A stretch of 64,000 nucleotides of DNA from DASRAA01 sp963814165 (lineage in GTDB: Bacteria > Acidobacteriota > Terriglobia > Terriglobales > Acidobacteriaceae), in contig CAWFBW010000012.1 in NCBI GenBank assembly GCA_963814165.1, positions 214,884 to 278,883 on the forward strand, given 5' to 3'. The first letter of the stretch is position 1; each line of letters opens with the position of its first letter. The position numbers and the translations under genes were made by a program. The notes under the pieces are model-generated. The model worked only from the letters and a program-made list of their open reading frames with translations. It ran no database searches and had not been told where the DNA came from. Shown one piece after another: positions 43,175-52,366 of this stretch.

Positions 43175-45322
43175 CTACCAAGTGTACTGTTCTTTCGGCG
43201 ATAGCTTGTCCGCCTCGTTGCGGATTTTTTGCTTCCATTGCTGGCGGTCGGCGTTTTGCAGGCTGTCGGCGTCGGCGGCCGCTAGAATCAGCACACGATA
43301 AGAATTCAGCCACGGCAACTTCAGCAGCGATGCATCCGGGGTTTCAGCTAGCTTGATAAGAGCCAGTTGTGCATCCTTCCATTCTGCTGGAGCCGACTTG
43401 CCGGATTGCAGATACTGCAGCGCTTCCAGTCCGGCGCTGCCCAGTTTCTGCAACTGCAACACACGACTGCTGACGGTATCGAGGATTGGAGCGTTCGCGG
43501 CCAGGGCCGCGAATCCAGGAACCATGTCGCGCCAACTACCGAGAGCCTTCGTCAATTCATCGGAGCCGGCTGCGAATTTCGGAGCGTCGCTCAACAGAGC
43601 ATCAACCTGCGATGCCAACTGCCGGCGATAGGGCGGATCCGGGACCACTGCGTCCACTGGCTTCACCAGCGGGACCAGTTGCGTACTCGGAGTGCCGCCA
43701 CGGTTCATCTCCTCGCGCGTGCCAACACCCTCGGGAGAAGCGAGTTTGCCAAGAATCGCAAGCGGCCCGAGGTCCTGCGTGCCGGCGATTTGCCGCAGCA
43801 TGCGGCTGGTGCTCGACAGATGCTGCAAGCCGGCCTGCTCGAGCCATACGCTGACGACGTCAAGGCGGCGGTACATGTCCGGAACACTGTTGACGCTTTG
43901 TGGCGACCAGAAGCGCTCAGCCACCGCCGCAGTGCGCGGCCAGATGCGGCTGTCAATGTTCTCCTGCCACACGAACTCGCCCCACATGCATACTTCGCCT
44001 CCCACAACGTGGGATGCAGCTTCCGGAGGCAGTTTCGAGTCGGCGGGCAGCGGGTCTGACAGGTAGTGATATTCTGCCGGGCCCATGTGGTCGAGGTAGT
44101 AATCCGTGGACCAGATGGTGTTGTAGCCCTCGCGCGCAGCCTGGTCTAGCGACTTGTAGCCCCGCCACGATTGCACCACCGTTTCCTTGGGCAGGTCGGG
44201 AGTCAAGACCTCGTCCCAGCCCACCATCTTTTTTCCATACTTCTGAACGATCTTCAGCACGCGCTGGTTGAAGTATGTCTGCAACTCGGCGGTGGCGTGG
44301 TAGCCGTGGGCCTTCATGAACGCCTGAATCTGCGAGTTGGCGCGCCATTGCTTGCCGTTGTTCTCATCGCCGCCGACGTGAAAGTACTCGTCCGGAAACA
44401 AGGCCGCCATTTCACCGATGAAACCGTCGAGAAACTGGTAGGTCTCCTCTTTCGTCGGGTTCATCGTGGGGTCGAACACACCCCAGCGCATCTCAACCTC
44501 ATACGGCCCGGGCGCGCTGGCGAGCTCGGGGTAGCCCGCCATCCATGCGCCCGTGTGGCCGGGCATGTCAAATTCGGGAACTACACGAACGCCGCGCTCG
44601 GCGGCGTAGTTGATGACGTCGCGTACCTGCTCCTGGGTGTAGTACTGGCCGTTGGACCCCTTCTGATGCAACAGGGGATAGTTCTTGCTCTCGATGCGGA
44701 AGCCCTGGTCGTCGCTGAGGTGCCAGTGGAAGACATTCATCTTCACCATCGCCATGCCGTCAATGTTCGCTTTGATAACGTATACTGGCTCGAAGTGGCG
44801 GCCCACGTCGATCATGAGTCCTCGCCAGCCAAAGCGAGGTTTGTCCTGGATGTCGACGAGCGGAAAGTAGTAGCCGTTCGCGTCGCCCGTGACGAGTTGT
44901 GAAAGGGTCTCCATGCCGCGAAGCGCGCCGACTGTGGTGTTGGCCTGCAGCGTCGCGTGGGTGCCGTCGATGGACAGCGCATAGGACTCGTCTTCGTCAA
45001 ACTTGGGATAGGCCGCGCCAGCCTGCTTGACCGCGACAGTGAGTGTCGCGGCGCTACCTGCGGGGGCGACACCCATCGGTAGAACCAATCCAGTGCGGCT
45101 CCGCAACCGCTGCTGCATACGGACGATCGCGTGCGTCAGGCGCGCGTCGGCGAAGCCGTCGGTTGCGACGGTGAACAATTCCTCCAGCTTCAACTCCCCC
45201 GGCGTAATCTTTACTGATGAAGGCAGGGGCATAACGTTGATCGGGGGCGGCGCATCCGATTGGACGCTTGCAGAAGTGATAAGCGGCAGTATTACCATCA
45301 CAGCAAGAAGGCGAAGGATCAT
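43175..45322 (-). CDS. Beta-N-acetylhexosaminidase (GH20), exported
   Basis: A 715-residue secreted glycoside hydrolase with a signal peptide (MILRLLAVMVILPLITSASV). An N-terminal GH20b domain is followed by the catalytic barrel: RGLMIDVGRHFEPVYVIK, FHWHLSDDQGFRIESKNYP, VPEFDMPGHTGAW and the catalytic Asp-Glu pair FHVGGDENNGKQW. A helical C-terminal domain follows. It removes terminal GlcNAc/GalNAc from chitooligosaccharides, glycoproteins or cell-wall fragments. It is divergent from the SIS deaminase gene and shares the 115-base region with it, so the two may be regulated together. Confidence 0.93.
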   Translation of the reverse strand: MILRLLAVMVILPLITSASVQSDAPPPINVMPLPSSVKITPGELKLEELFTVATDGFADARLTHAIVRMQQRLRSRTGLVLPMGVAPAGSAATLTVAVKQAGAAYPKFDEDESYALSIDGTHATLQANTTVGALRGMETLSQLVTGDANGYYFPLVDIQDKPRFGWRGLMIDVGRHFEPVYVIKANIDGMAMVKMNVFHWHLSDDQGFRIESKNYPLLHQKGSNGQYYTQEQVRDVINYAAERGVRVVPEFDMPGHTGAWMAGYPELASAPGPYEVEMRWGVFDPTMNPTKEETYQFLDGFIGEMAALFPDEYFHVGGDENNGKQWRANSQIQAFMKAHGYHATAELQTYFNQRVLKIVQKYGKKMVGWDEVLTPDLPKETVVQSWRGYKSLDQAAREGYNTIWSTDYYLDHMGPAEYHYLSDPLPADSKLPPEAASHVVGGEVCMWGEFVWQENIDSRIWPRTAAVAERFWSPQSVNSVPDMYRRLDVVSVWLEQAGLQHLSSTSRMLRQIAGTQDLGPLAILGKLASPEGVGTREEMNRGGTPSTQLVPLVKPVDAVVPDPPYRRQLASQVDALLSDAPKFAAGSDELTKALGSWRDMVPGFAALAANAPILDTVSSRVLQLQKLGSAGLEALQYLQSGKSAPAEWKDAQLALIKLAETPDASLLKLPWLNSYRVLILAAADADSLQNADRQQWKQKIRNEADKLSPKEQYTW

Positions 45323-45379
45323 GTTTAGAAATTTACACTGTCGGGAATGGTTGGCGACAGAATAAAATGATTGTTTTTA

Positions 45380-45420
45380 GTCATTTTAATGACCGTATAT
45401 GTTCGTTTATGCTAGAATGC
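45380..45420. promoter_or_regulatory. Candidate regulatory region between the GH20 and SIS genes
   Basis: An inverted repeat GTCATT-TT-AATGAC (45380-45393) is followed by a 21-base motif at 45400-45420. That motif has blocks TGTTCG, TATGCT and ATGC, and is repeated in front of the deoR-type gene at 46677-46697. This suggests binding sites for that regulator. Confidence 0.55.
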
Positions 45421-45437
45421 CGGTAGGAGCCTGAACC

Positions 45438-46579
45438 ATGCCGCAGCCTGACCACTCCGCCCGCCACTTCACGTCCCACATGCTCAGGGAGATTTACGAG
45501 CAACCGGATGCCATTCGCCAGACGATTCTGCAGCACATCGATCCGGCGACGGGCATGGTCCGGCCCGACCGTTTCCCGTGGACGCGCGAGGAGGTCGCTA
45601 TCCTGCGACGGGTGACCATCGTGGCCAGCGGAGCCAGCCGCCACGCCGGCCTCTGCGGCAAGCTGATGATCGAGGAACTGGCGGGCATCCCGGTTGAGGT
45701 GGAGCACGCCAGTGAATACGGCTATCGCACGCCGACGAACGGCAAAGGCTCACTGGTGATTGCCATCACCCAGTCGGGCGAAACGGCCGACACGACCGCC
45801 GCGCAGCGCGCCGCCAAAGAGCACGGCATGAAGACGCTGTCGATCTCCAACGTAGTGGACTCGACCATCTCGCGCGAGGCCGATGCCAACTTCTTCACTC
45901 GTGCGGGCAAAGAAGTCGCAATTCCGGCGACCAAGAGTTTCACCACGCAACTCGTCGCGCTCTACATGCTTGCGCTCTTCCTTGCCGCCCAGAAAGCTAA
46001 TCTCTCGGCCACCGAGGTGAAGGCCCGGGTCCACGCACTCTCCACGCTGCCTGACCTGATTGAGCGATCACTCGACCGCTTCGACAACGAGGCCGAAGCC
46101 ATCTCGGCCGATTATTGCGGCGACCAGACCTTTGTGTTCCTGGGACGTGGCGTGCACTATCCGATTGCGCTGGAAGGCGCGCTGAAACTAAAAGAAATTT
46201 CTTACGTGCATGCGGAGGGCTATCCGACGGGCGAATTCCGCCACGGCCCCACCGCGCTGATCACCGAAACGTTGCCGGTGGTCGCGATCGTGACCTTCGA
46301 CCGTCGCGATCCCGAGTCGGTGGTGCGCTATGAGAAGTCGATCGCGCTCATTGAAGAGATTCGCGAGATCTCGAAGCGGCAGATCCTGCTGGCGTCGGAA
46401 GGCGACGAGACCGTCCGTGAGATGGGCGTCGCGACGTTTTCTCTGCCGCACATCGAAGAGTTGTTCTGCCCATCATGGAAGTCGTGCCGCTGCAGTTCCT
46501 GGCGTATCACATCGCGTTGCGCAACGGCCTCGATGTGGACCACCCACGCAATCTGGTGAAGTCGGTGACGGTGGACTGA
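45438..46579 (+). CDS. SIS-domain aminosugar-phosphate isomerase/deaminase (GlmS C-terminal type), frameshift near 3' end
   Basis: A stand-alone double-SIS protein without the glutaminase half of GlmS, so probably a catabolic deaminase (NagB-II or AgaS type). Visible are HMLREIYEQPDAIRQTI, IAITQSGETADTTAAQRAAK, NVVDSTISREAD, TKSFTTQLVALYML and GRGVHYPIALEGALKLKEIS. At the C run 46470-46472 one base is missing. The first frame ends at 46559 as nonsense, while the next frame gives the family end IMEVVPLQFLAYHIALRNGL, then VDHPRNLVKSVTVD to 46579. It is divergent from GH20; a deoR-type gene follows. Confidence 0.85.
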
Positions 46580-46676
46580 GTGGTGGGTAGTGGATAGTTA
46601 GATCAGTCTCGAACCTGGAGTCGGCGCCGACCATACACCGCAGATGCGAAACACATCCTGGTTGTAATTCGCTTTT

Positions 46677-46697
46677 TGTTCGAATATGCTCGTATGC
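46677..46697 (+). promoter_or_regulatory. Repeated motif in front of the deoR-type gene
   Basis: Blocks TGTTCG, TATGCT and ATGC share positions with the motif at 45400-45420; 17 of 21 positions agree by my alignment. It lies five bases ahead of the ATG, consistent with autoregulation. Confidence 0.55.
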
Positions 46698-46701
46698 GAC
46701 C

Positions 46702-47484
46702 ATGGCCAACAAACGCACCTCCGTGCTGAATGAGGAACGCCGGCGCTCCATCGTTGACTTCGTCAACCAGAACGGCCGCGCCCTGGTGCGTGAGCTGGCA
46801 AAGAAGTACGGCAGTTCTGAAATCACCATCCGCCGCGACCTCGAGATGCTGCACAACCGGGGGCTGCTCTATCGCACCCATGGCGGAGCGCTGCCGATTC
46901 GCGCCGGCACAGAGTCGGACCGCAATCTCACGGAACGCGAGATGCAGCACCCGCGCGAGAAGCAGCGCATTGCAGCCGCAGCCGCCAAGCTGGTGAGCGA
47001 GGGACAATCGATCGTTCTCGACTCGGGCAGCACCACTACCGCCATCGCACGGGCCCTGCGCGAGTTTCAGCACTTGACGGTCATCACCAACGCCATCAAT
47101 ATCGCCAGCGAGCTATCGGGCACCGGCCTGGACGTCATCCTTACTGGCGGCATGCTGCGCGCCAACTCGTTTTCGCTGGTGGGACCGATCGCCGAGGAGA
47201 GCTTGCGCCGCCTGAAAGCCGACATCCTCTTTCTTGGAGTGGACGGGTTCGACACGCAAACCGGGGTCTCCACGCCCAACCTGCTAGAGGCGCAACTGAA
47301 CCGCCTGATGGTGCAGATTGCGGCACGGGTTATCGCGGTTTGCGATTCGAGTAAATTCGGACGCTCGAGTTTGTCATCGATCGTGCCGCTGGCGAACATT
47401 CACGGAGTCATCACCGACAAGGAAATCCCGCGCCCGCACCTTCGCGCCTTGAAGAAAGCCGGAATCGAAACCATACTGGTATAG
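46702..47484 (+). CDS. DeoR-family transcriptional regulator
   Basis: A 260-residue repressor. The N-terminal winged helix (RRRSIVDFVNQNGRALVREL, KKYGSSEITIRRDLEMLHNRG) precedes a sugar-phosphate-binding DeoRC domain (VLDSGSTTTAIARALREFQH, FLGVDGFDTQTGVSTPNLLE). The family responds to phosphorylated sugars. Its place after the aminosugar-phosphate gene and GH20 suggests control of N-acetylhexosamine use, with an aminosugar phosphate as the signal. Confidence 0.9.
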   Translation: MANKRTSVLNEERRRSIVDFVNQNGRALVRELAKKYGSSEITIRRDLEMLHNRGLLYRTHGGALPIRAGTESDRNLTEREMQHPREKQRIAAAAAKLVSEGQSIVLDSGSTTTAIARALREFQHLTVITNAINIASELSGTGLDVILTGGMLRANSFSLVGPIAEESLRRLKADILFLGVDGFDTQTGVSTPNLLEAQLNRLMVQIAARVIAVCDSSKFGRSSLSSIVPLANIHGVITDKEIPRPHLRALKKAGIETILV

Positions 47485-47550
47485 TCGTCCCGCCGGCGGT
47501 AGCGGTTCTACGGCAGTTCGACCTTCATATTTCCATCGAGAGGAACCCTT

Positions 47551-47802
47551 ATGCCTGAACCAACCTACGAAGAGCTCAAAGCAAGACTCGCCGCCTTGGA
47601 GGAGAAGAACAAGGCCCGCGGTCCTCGCGCCATTGATTTCAAGGTCAGCGAAAAAGGCGGCGTGAGCGTTTACGGCCTCGGCCGCTTCCCGGTCACTCTC
47701 TACTACGAGCAGTGGATTCGGCTGCTCGACCAGGCCACGCAGTTACGCGAATTTCTGGAAGAGAACAAACCGAGTCTGAAGCTCAAGGGCACCGAGGGAT
47801 AG
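47551..47802 (+). CDS. Small conserved hypothetical protein
   Basis: An 83-residue protein: a charged N-terminal coiled coil (YEELKARLAALEEKNKARGP) and a small domain, SEKGGVSVYGLGRFPVTLYY. A good AGAGGA site precedes it. I recall similar short proteins in Acidobacteriota genomes but know no function. Confidence 0.7.
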   Translation: MPEPTYEELKARLAALEEKNKARGPRAIDFKVSEKGGVSVYGLGRFPVTLYYEQWIRLLDQATQLREFLEENKPSLKLKGTEG

Positions 47803-47813
47803 GCCGACATCAG

Positions 47814-47855
47814 TGTCCCCACCCTTTCGCCAACATAGGGCGAAAGGATGGGGCA
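47814..47855. repeat. Long hairpin between convergent genes
   Basis: An 18-base left arm (47814-47831, containing CCTTTCGCC) and an 18-base right arm (47838-47855, containing GGCGAAAGG) form an imperfect stem with a six-base loop. It separates the convergent 83-residue gene and the M48 peptidase gene. Without T runs it could still be a bidirectional terminator or a dispersed hairpin. Confidence 0.55.
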
Positions 47856-47862
47856 CCGGGTT

Positions 47863-49191
47863 CTACTTCGTTTGGTCCGACGTGAACAGTTGCAGGTTCT
47901 CCGCCTTCCACTGCATGGCCTTGTGGATGCGGTTGTAGCCGCTGGGATGGTCGAAGAAGATGAACTCTTCGACGGGCCCGGGCTTCATTTTGCGGTATTC
48001 ACCCAAGTGGATCGCGGCCTGAGCCATGCCGTCGGGCTGGCGGCTGGCATTGATGCCGAACATGTCGGCCTCAGCCTCCTGACTGCGGATCTCCGTGTTC
48101 ATCACCGGCGTCAGCACAAAGAAGAAGATGGATGCCAGAAGCATGAGCAGTGGCAGCACCGCCGGATCGCTTACGCCGCGAATACCCCACTTGGTCCCCC
48201 ATCGAGCCAGGCACCAGTCAAGCGCCCACCTCAAGTAAGCAAAGGCGACGACGATCACCACCAGGAAGAAGATCATCATCTTGGGAATGTGGTTGAGCAC
48301 GTAGTGGCCCATCTCATGGCCCATCACGGCCTCGATCTCCTCCAGCGAGCCGCGGCGCAGCAGGTTGTCGTTCATGGTGATGCGCATGGTGTTGCCGAAG
48401 CCGCTCACGTTGGCGCTCATGCGCGTGGTCTGGCGCGAGGCGTCGATCTCCCACACATCGTGGGCGGGAATCCCATTGGCTAGCGCCATCTTCAGGATGG
48501 GTTGCGTCACCCGCGGATCGTCGAGCCGCGTAACTTTGTTGAAGATGGGCTGCAGGAAGACCGGGCCAATCATCACGGTGAAGATCATGAACACCAGCGT
48601 GCCGACCGCGCCCCAGATCCACCAGGTCCGCGGCAGCCGACGCAGGGCAACGAACAGCAGGGTGATGCCGATGCCGCCCAGCACAATTCCGATTCCCAGC
48701 CCTTTGAACTGATCTCCCATCCAGGCGCCAAACGTCTGTGTGGCCAGCCCGTACTTCCACTCGCGGAAGAAACCCTCATACACGGCCAGCGGAAAACCGA
48801 GAACGCTTATGAGGATCAGGTACTCGACCCAGTAGATAGAGGTCTGAAGCCACTTCCACTTCGTGATGCGCTCGGCCAGGTTGCGCATCCACGCTGACCA
48901 ACCGAGGTTCAGCAGCAAAAGCGCGATGACTGCGCCCATCAGAAAATCCCACAGGATCAGCCAGTACCCGCCCTCGAAATAGGCATCGGAACGCGCCTTG
49001 GCGCTGGCTGGCATCAGATCCATATAGGCATCGGTGGCTGCGTTTACATAGAAATGGTCAGAGGGCTGAGCCGCCGCCGGCACCTTGGTAATGTCCGGAA
49101 CCTCCGGCGCCTTCTGTGCCCAAGCACTTACCGTGAAGAGCATCGTTGCCAGCACAACCAATCCGACAAACCTGTGGAATCGCGAGATCAT
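47863..49191 (-). CDS. M48-family membrane metallopeptidase (Ste24-like)
   Basis: A zinc endopeptidase of about 442 residues. A signal peptide or first helix, MISRFHRFVGLVVLATMLFT, is followed by several membrane helices and the HExxH site AVMGHEMGHYVLNHIP, with a third ligand Glu in the RSQEAEADMFGINAS segment. Ste24-type enzymes cleave CAAX-like or stress-related substrates; the role in bacteria is membrane quality control. Start 49191 has AGGTGAAA upstream; a longer in-frame reading from 49245 is less likely. Confidence 0.88.
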   Translation of the reverse strand: MISRFHRFVGLVVLATMLFTVSAWAQKAPEVPDITKVPAAAQPSDHFYVNAATDAYMDLMPASAKARSDAYFEGGYWLILWDFLMGAVIALLLLNLGWSAWMRNLAERITKWKWLQTSIYWVEYLILISVLGFPLAVYEGFFREWKYGLATQTFGAWMGDQFKGLGIGIVLGGIGITLLFVALRRLPRTWWIWGAVGTLVFMIFTVMIGPVFLQPIFNKVTRLDDPRVTQPILKMALANGIPAHDVWEIDASRQTTRMSANVSGFGNTMRITMNDNLLRRGSLEEIEAVMGHEMGHYVLNHIPKMMIFFLVVIVVAFAYLRWALDWCLARWGTKWGIRGVSDPAVLPLLMLLASIFFFVLTPVMNTEIRSQEAEADMFGINASRQPDGMAQAAIHLGEYRKMKPGPVEEFIFFDHPSGYNRIHKAMQWKAENLQLFTSDQTK

Positions 49192-49338
49192 CGTTTCACC
49201 TCGTAACAAACGCAGAAACACTGTATAGGATTTTCGAAGCGACACCTAGCGTTACGGATTGCGTCCGCAAAAGGTTTCCGCGTCGAAACCCGCATGCTCG
49301 TTTGCAGCAGCCACGCGATTACGTTAGTCTTTCGCTCC

Positions 49339-51441
49339 ATGACCACTCGCGGGTGTCGTCGCCTCTTTATTCTCGCCTTGCTCCTCATCGCGAGTCTTTC
49401 TGTTCAGGCCGCAACCTTCACGCTCGAGCAGGTATTGAGCTCTCCGTTTCCAACCGGACTGACCGCAGCTTCTAATGCACCGCGGGTTGCGTGGGTGTTC
49501 GACGCGAAGGGCGCTCGCAACGTGTGGATCGCCGACGGCCCCAATTTTGCGGCCCGGCAGGTCACGCACTATGCCGGGGACGACGGCACACCCATCGCAA
49601 GTTTGCGGATTACTTCCGATGGCCGCACCGTAGTGTTCGTTCGCGGCACGGAAACGAACGAGGCGGGAAGGGTGGCGGCTCCCACCAACGACCTTACGCA
49701 ACGCAAGCAGATGGTCTTTGCGATGGAGGTAGATGGCGAAGCGCCCCGGGCCCTGGGAGAGATGGGATGCGGTGAAGAAGGTTGCGAAGATGTGCAACTG
49801 TCGCCCGACGGCGAATTCGCCATATGGGCTGCGCGCAAACAGATTTGGATCGCGCCCATCTCCGGCGCGACGACGGCACATCAGCTCACCGACCTGCCCG
49901 GCAGCAGCAGTTCGCCGCGCTGGTCGCCGGACGGTCACCAAATCGCTTTCGTCAGCGATCGTGGCGACCACAGCTTCATCGGGATTTACGATTTCGGTCA
50001 CGACTCGGTCCGCTACCTTGCGCCTTCCGTCGATCGGGACGGGTCGCCTCGATGGTCTCCCGATGGCAAGCAGGTGGCGTTTTTGCGCGTGCCCGGAACG
50101 AAACAAAAGCAACCGCTGATTCCCGTCGTCCCGGTACCCTGGTCCATTTGGGTGGCCGACGCCGCCAGTGGCGACGCGCATCAAGTATGGCAAAGCGGCG
50201 AAAAACTCGAAGACTCGTTTCCCGATCTCACGGCCGACGCTTCGTTCCTGTTTCCGTCCAGCGACCGCCTCGTGTTCGCCTCCGAGCAGGACGGCTGGAA
50301 CCATCTGTACTCCATCGCAACTACAGGCGGACAGCCGACGCTCTTAACGCCCGGCAACTTTGAAGTCGAAGACGTCGCGCTCGCAGCCGACAAGAAATCG
50401 GTACTCTATTCCTCCAATCAGGACAACGTTGATCGCCGCCATATCTGGCGCGTCTCGGTCTCTGGCGGCAAGCCGCAACCGCTTACCAAGGGTGAGAGCA
50501 TGGAGTGGACGCCGGTGGAAACAGGCCAGGGCAGCTACCTCGCATGTCTCGGTTCGACCGCAACCGTTCCCGCGATGCCGTATCGCATCACTGCGCAGGG
50601 GCGAGGCGAAATGATTGCCGCAGCCGCACTGCCGGCTGACTTCCCTTCCTCACAGCTCGTCGTACCCAAGCAGGTAGTGTTCAAGAGTGAAGATGGCCTC
50701 GAGATTCACGGGCAACTTTTCGTGCCCACAGGACGCACGCAGCCCGGCCCGGCGCTGATTTTCACGCATGGTGGTCCGATTCGCCAGATGATGTTGGGCT
50801 TCCATTACATGGACTACTACCACAATGCATACGCCATGAATCAATATCTTACGAGCCAAGGCTATGTTGTGCTGTCGGTGAACTATCGTCTGGGCATCAT
50901 GTATGGACGCGCGTTTCGCGAGGCTGCGAACTCCAGTTGGCGCGGCGCCGCCGAGTACAAGGACATCACCGCCGCTGCTCGCTATCTACAGACGCTGCCA
51001 ACGGTAGACAAGAAGAAGCTCGGCTTGTGGGGCGGCTCTTACGGTGGCTATCTCACGGCCTTGGGATTGGCGCGCAACTCTGACCTGTTCACCGCAGGAG
51101 TGGACTTTCACGGAGTGCACGACTGGTCGGTGCTAATGCGGTACCTGGGAACCAATGCCGCCGAAGCTCCCGATCTGGAAGCCGCGAAGAAGCTGGCGTA
51201 CGAATCTTCGCCCAACGCCTCTGTGCAGTTGTGGAAGTCGCCCGTGCTATTGATCCAGGGCGACGACGACCGCAACGTGCCCTTCAGCCAGACCGTCGAT
51301 CTCGCGCAGCGCCTGCGCGACAACCACGTGCCGCTGGAAATCATGGTGTTCCCTGACGAAGTCCATGGCTTCCTGATGCACAAGTCGTGGATCAAGGCCT
51401 ACGGAGCGACGGCGGACTTTTTCAATCGGCATCTGAAGTAG
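49339..51441 (+). CDS. S9-family peptidase (prolyl oligopeptidase/DPP-IV type), exported
   Basis: About 700 residues with a signal peptide (RLFILALLLIASLSVQAA). WD40-like propeller repeats with SPDG motifs (LSPDGEFAIWAA, WSPDGHQIAFVSDRG, WSPDGKQVAFLR) precede the alpha/beta hydrolase domain. The catalytic Ser is in GLWGGSYGGYLTA, Asp in GDDDRNVPFSQT and His in PDEVHGF. It digests peptides in the periplasm. Start at 49339 (MTTRGCRR) is chosen for the signal peptide; an earlier in-frame start at 49294 is less likely. Confidence 0.92.
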   Translation: MTTRGCRRLFILALLLIASLSVQAATFTLEQVLSSPFPTGLTAASNAPRVAWVFDAKGARNVWIADGPNFAARQVTHYAGDDGTPIASLRITSDGRTVVFVRGTETNEAGRVAAPTNDLTQRKQMVFAMEVDGEAPRALGEMGCGEEGCEDVQLSPDGEFAIWAARKQIWIAPISGATTAHQLTDLPGSSSSPRWSPDGHQIAFVSDRGDHSFIGIYDFGHDSVRYLAPSVDRDGSPRWSPDGKQVAFLRVPGTKQKQPLIPVVPVPWSIWVADAASGDAHQVWQSGEKLEDSFPDLTADASFLFPSSDRLVFASEQDGWNHLYSIATTGGQPTLLTPGNFEVEDVALAADKKSVLYSSNQDNVDRRHIWRVSVSGGKPQPLTKGESMEWTPVETGQGSYLACLGSTATVPAMPYRITAQGRGEMIAAAALPADFPSSQLVVPKQVVFKSEDGLEIHGQLFVPTGRTQPGPALIFTHGGPIRQMMLGFHYMDYYHNAYAMNQYLTSQGYVVLSVNYRLGIMYGRAFREAANSSWRGAAEYKDITAAARYLQTLPTVDKKKLGLWGGSYGGYLTALGLARNSDLFTAGVDFHGVHDWSVLMRYLGTNAAEAPDLEAAKKLAYESSPNASVQLWKSPVLLIQGDDDRNVPFSQTVDLAQRLRDNHVPLEIMVFPDEVHGFLMHKSWIKAYGATADFFNRHLK

Positions 51442-51578
51442 CTCTGGCCGCGATGCATGCTGAAAACCAAGCCCGTCGCAATCCATTGGCGGTGGTGGTC
51501 GGAAACTCGTAATTGATTTGTCGCGACCGTATCCCACGTCTCCGCGCAACCCGGTAAACTGTTTGGGGAGCAGATACG

Positions 51579-51905
51579 ATGCCGATCACCAAAGAAGAAG
51601 TCCTCGCCGCATTGAAGGATTGCTACGACCCGGAGATCCCGGTCAATATTGTCGATCTCGGACTGATCTACGAAGTGCGGGTCAAGCCTACAGCTGCGGC
51701 TGGCCTGCAAGGGGAAGACGTCGAGATCGAAATGACGCTAACCGCGCAGGGGTGCCCGTCGTCAGGACAGATCACTGGCAACGTCACGCGACGCCTGCTT
51801 AGCATGCCCGGTGTCGCGGATGCGAAGGTCGAGCTGGTGTGGTATCCGCAGTGGTCTCCCGAGCGCCTGAGCGAGGACGCCCGCAAACAGCTCGGCATCG
51901 AATAG
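51579..51905 (+). CDS. MIP18/DUF59-family Fe-S cluster assembly protein (SufT-like)
   Basis: A 108-residue protein, VLAALKDCYDPEIPVNIVDL and MTLTAQGCPSSGQITGNV, the typical DUF59 layout with a conserved metal-binding CP motif. Members help mature Fe-S proteins. A GGGGAG ribosome site precedes it. There is no suf operon in view. Confidence 0.9.
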   Translation: MPITKEEVLAALKDCYDPEIPVNIVDLGLIYEVRVKPTAAAGLQGEDVEIEMTLTAQGCPSSGQITGNVTRRLLSMPGVADAKVELVWYPQWSPERLSEDARKQLGIE

Positions 51906-51922
51906 CGCCGCTCGCCGCCACG

Positions 51923-51946
51923 AAAAAAGGGCCGCGCGGGCGGCCC
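51923..51946 (-). terminator. Rho-independent terminator of the small membrane protein gene
   Basis: On the minus strand a GGGCCG...CGGCCC stem is followed by a run of T (complement of A 51923-51928), just after the 51969 stop. Confidence 0.8.
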
Positions 51947-51968
51947 GTCGTCCAAACTCTTCTAAATC

Positions 51969-52259
51969 CTAGTCGCCGAACTGAGCGTTCATGTCGCGCA
52001 AGGCATTTACGCTGCGACGTTCGGTGTCTTCCAGGAATCCTTCGCCGACCTTCTTCAGCGTCGCCATGATCGCCATCCCCTTGTTCAGGTAATCCGGAGC
52101 ATCTTCCAGCAGGTCTTCAAACTTCTCCGGATACTCGCTCGCAAGCAGCGCAAGCCCGCCCACCGTAAAGGCGACTCCCAGCGGACGCTTCCCCGCCACG
52201 ATCATTACCGCGCCTGCTCCAATCGCTCCCAAGACTGCAACCTTCTTCCAGTTCTGCAT
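51969..52259 (-). CDS. Small membrane protein
   Basis: A 96-residue protein with one or two hydrophobic segments (VAVLGAIGAGAVMIVAGKRP, VAFTVGGLALLASEYP) followed by an amphipathic tail. Start 52259 (MQNWKKV) has GAGGAAA upstream. I do not recognise the family. Confidence 0.65.
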   Translation of the reverse strand: MQNWKKVAVLGAIGAGAVMIVAGKRPLGVAFTVGGLALLASEYPEKFEDLLEDAPDYLNKGMAIMATLKKVGEGFLEDTERRSVNALRDMNAQFGD

Positions 52260-52366
52260 GGTTTCCTCACGTAGGATTCGTGAACGAAACACATTGTAGC
52301 TGAACGCCGCAAGAGCACCCGCATTCATGACACGGCTCGCCGTCCTATGTCATAATTTGCCCCGCC

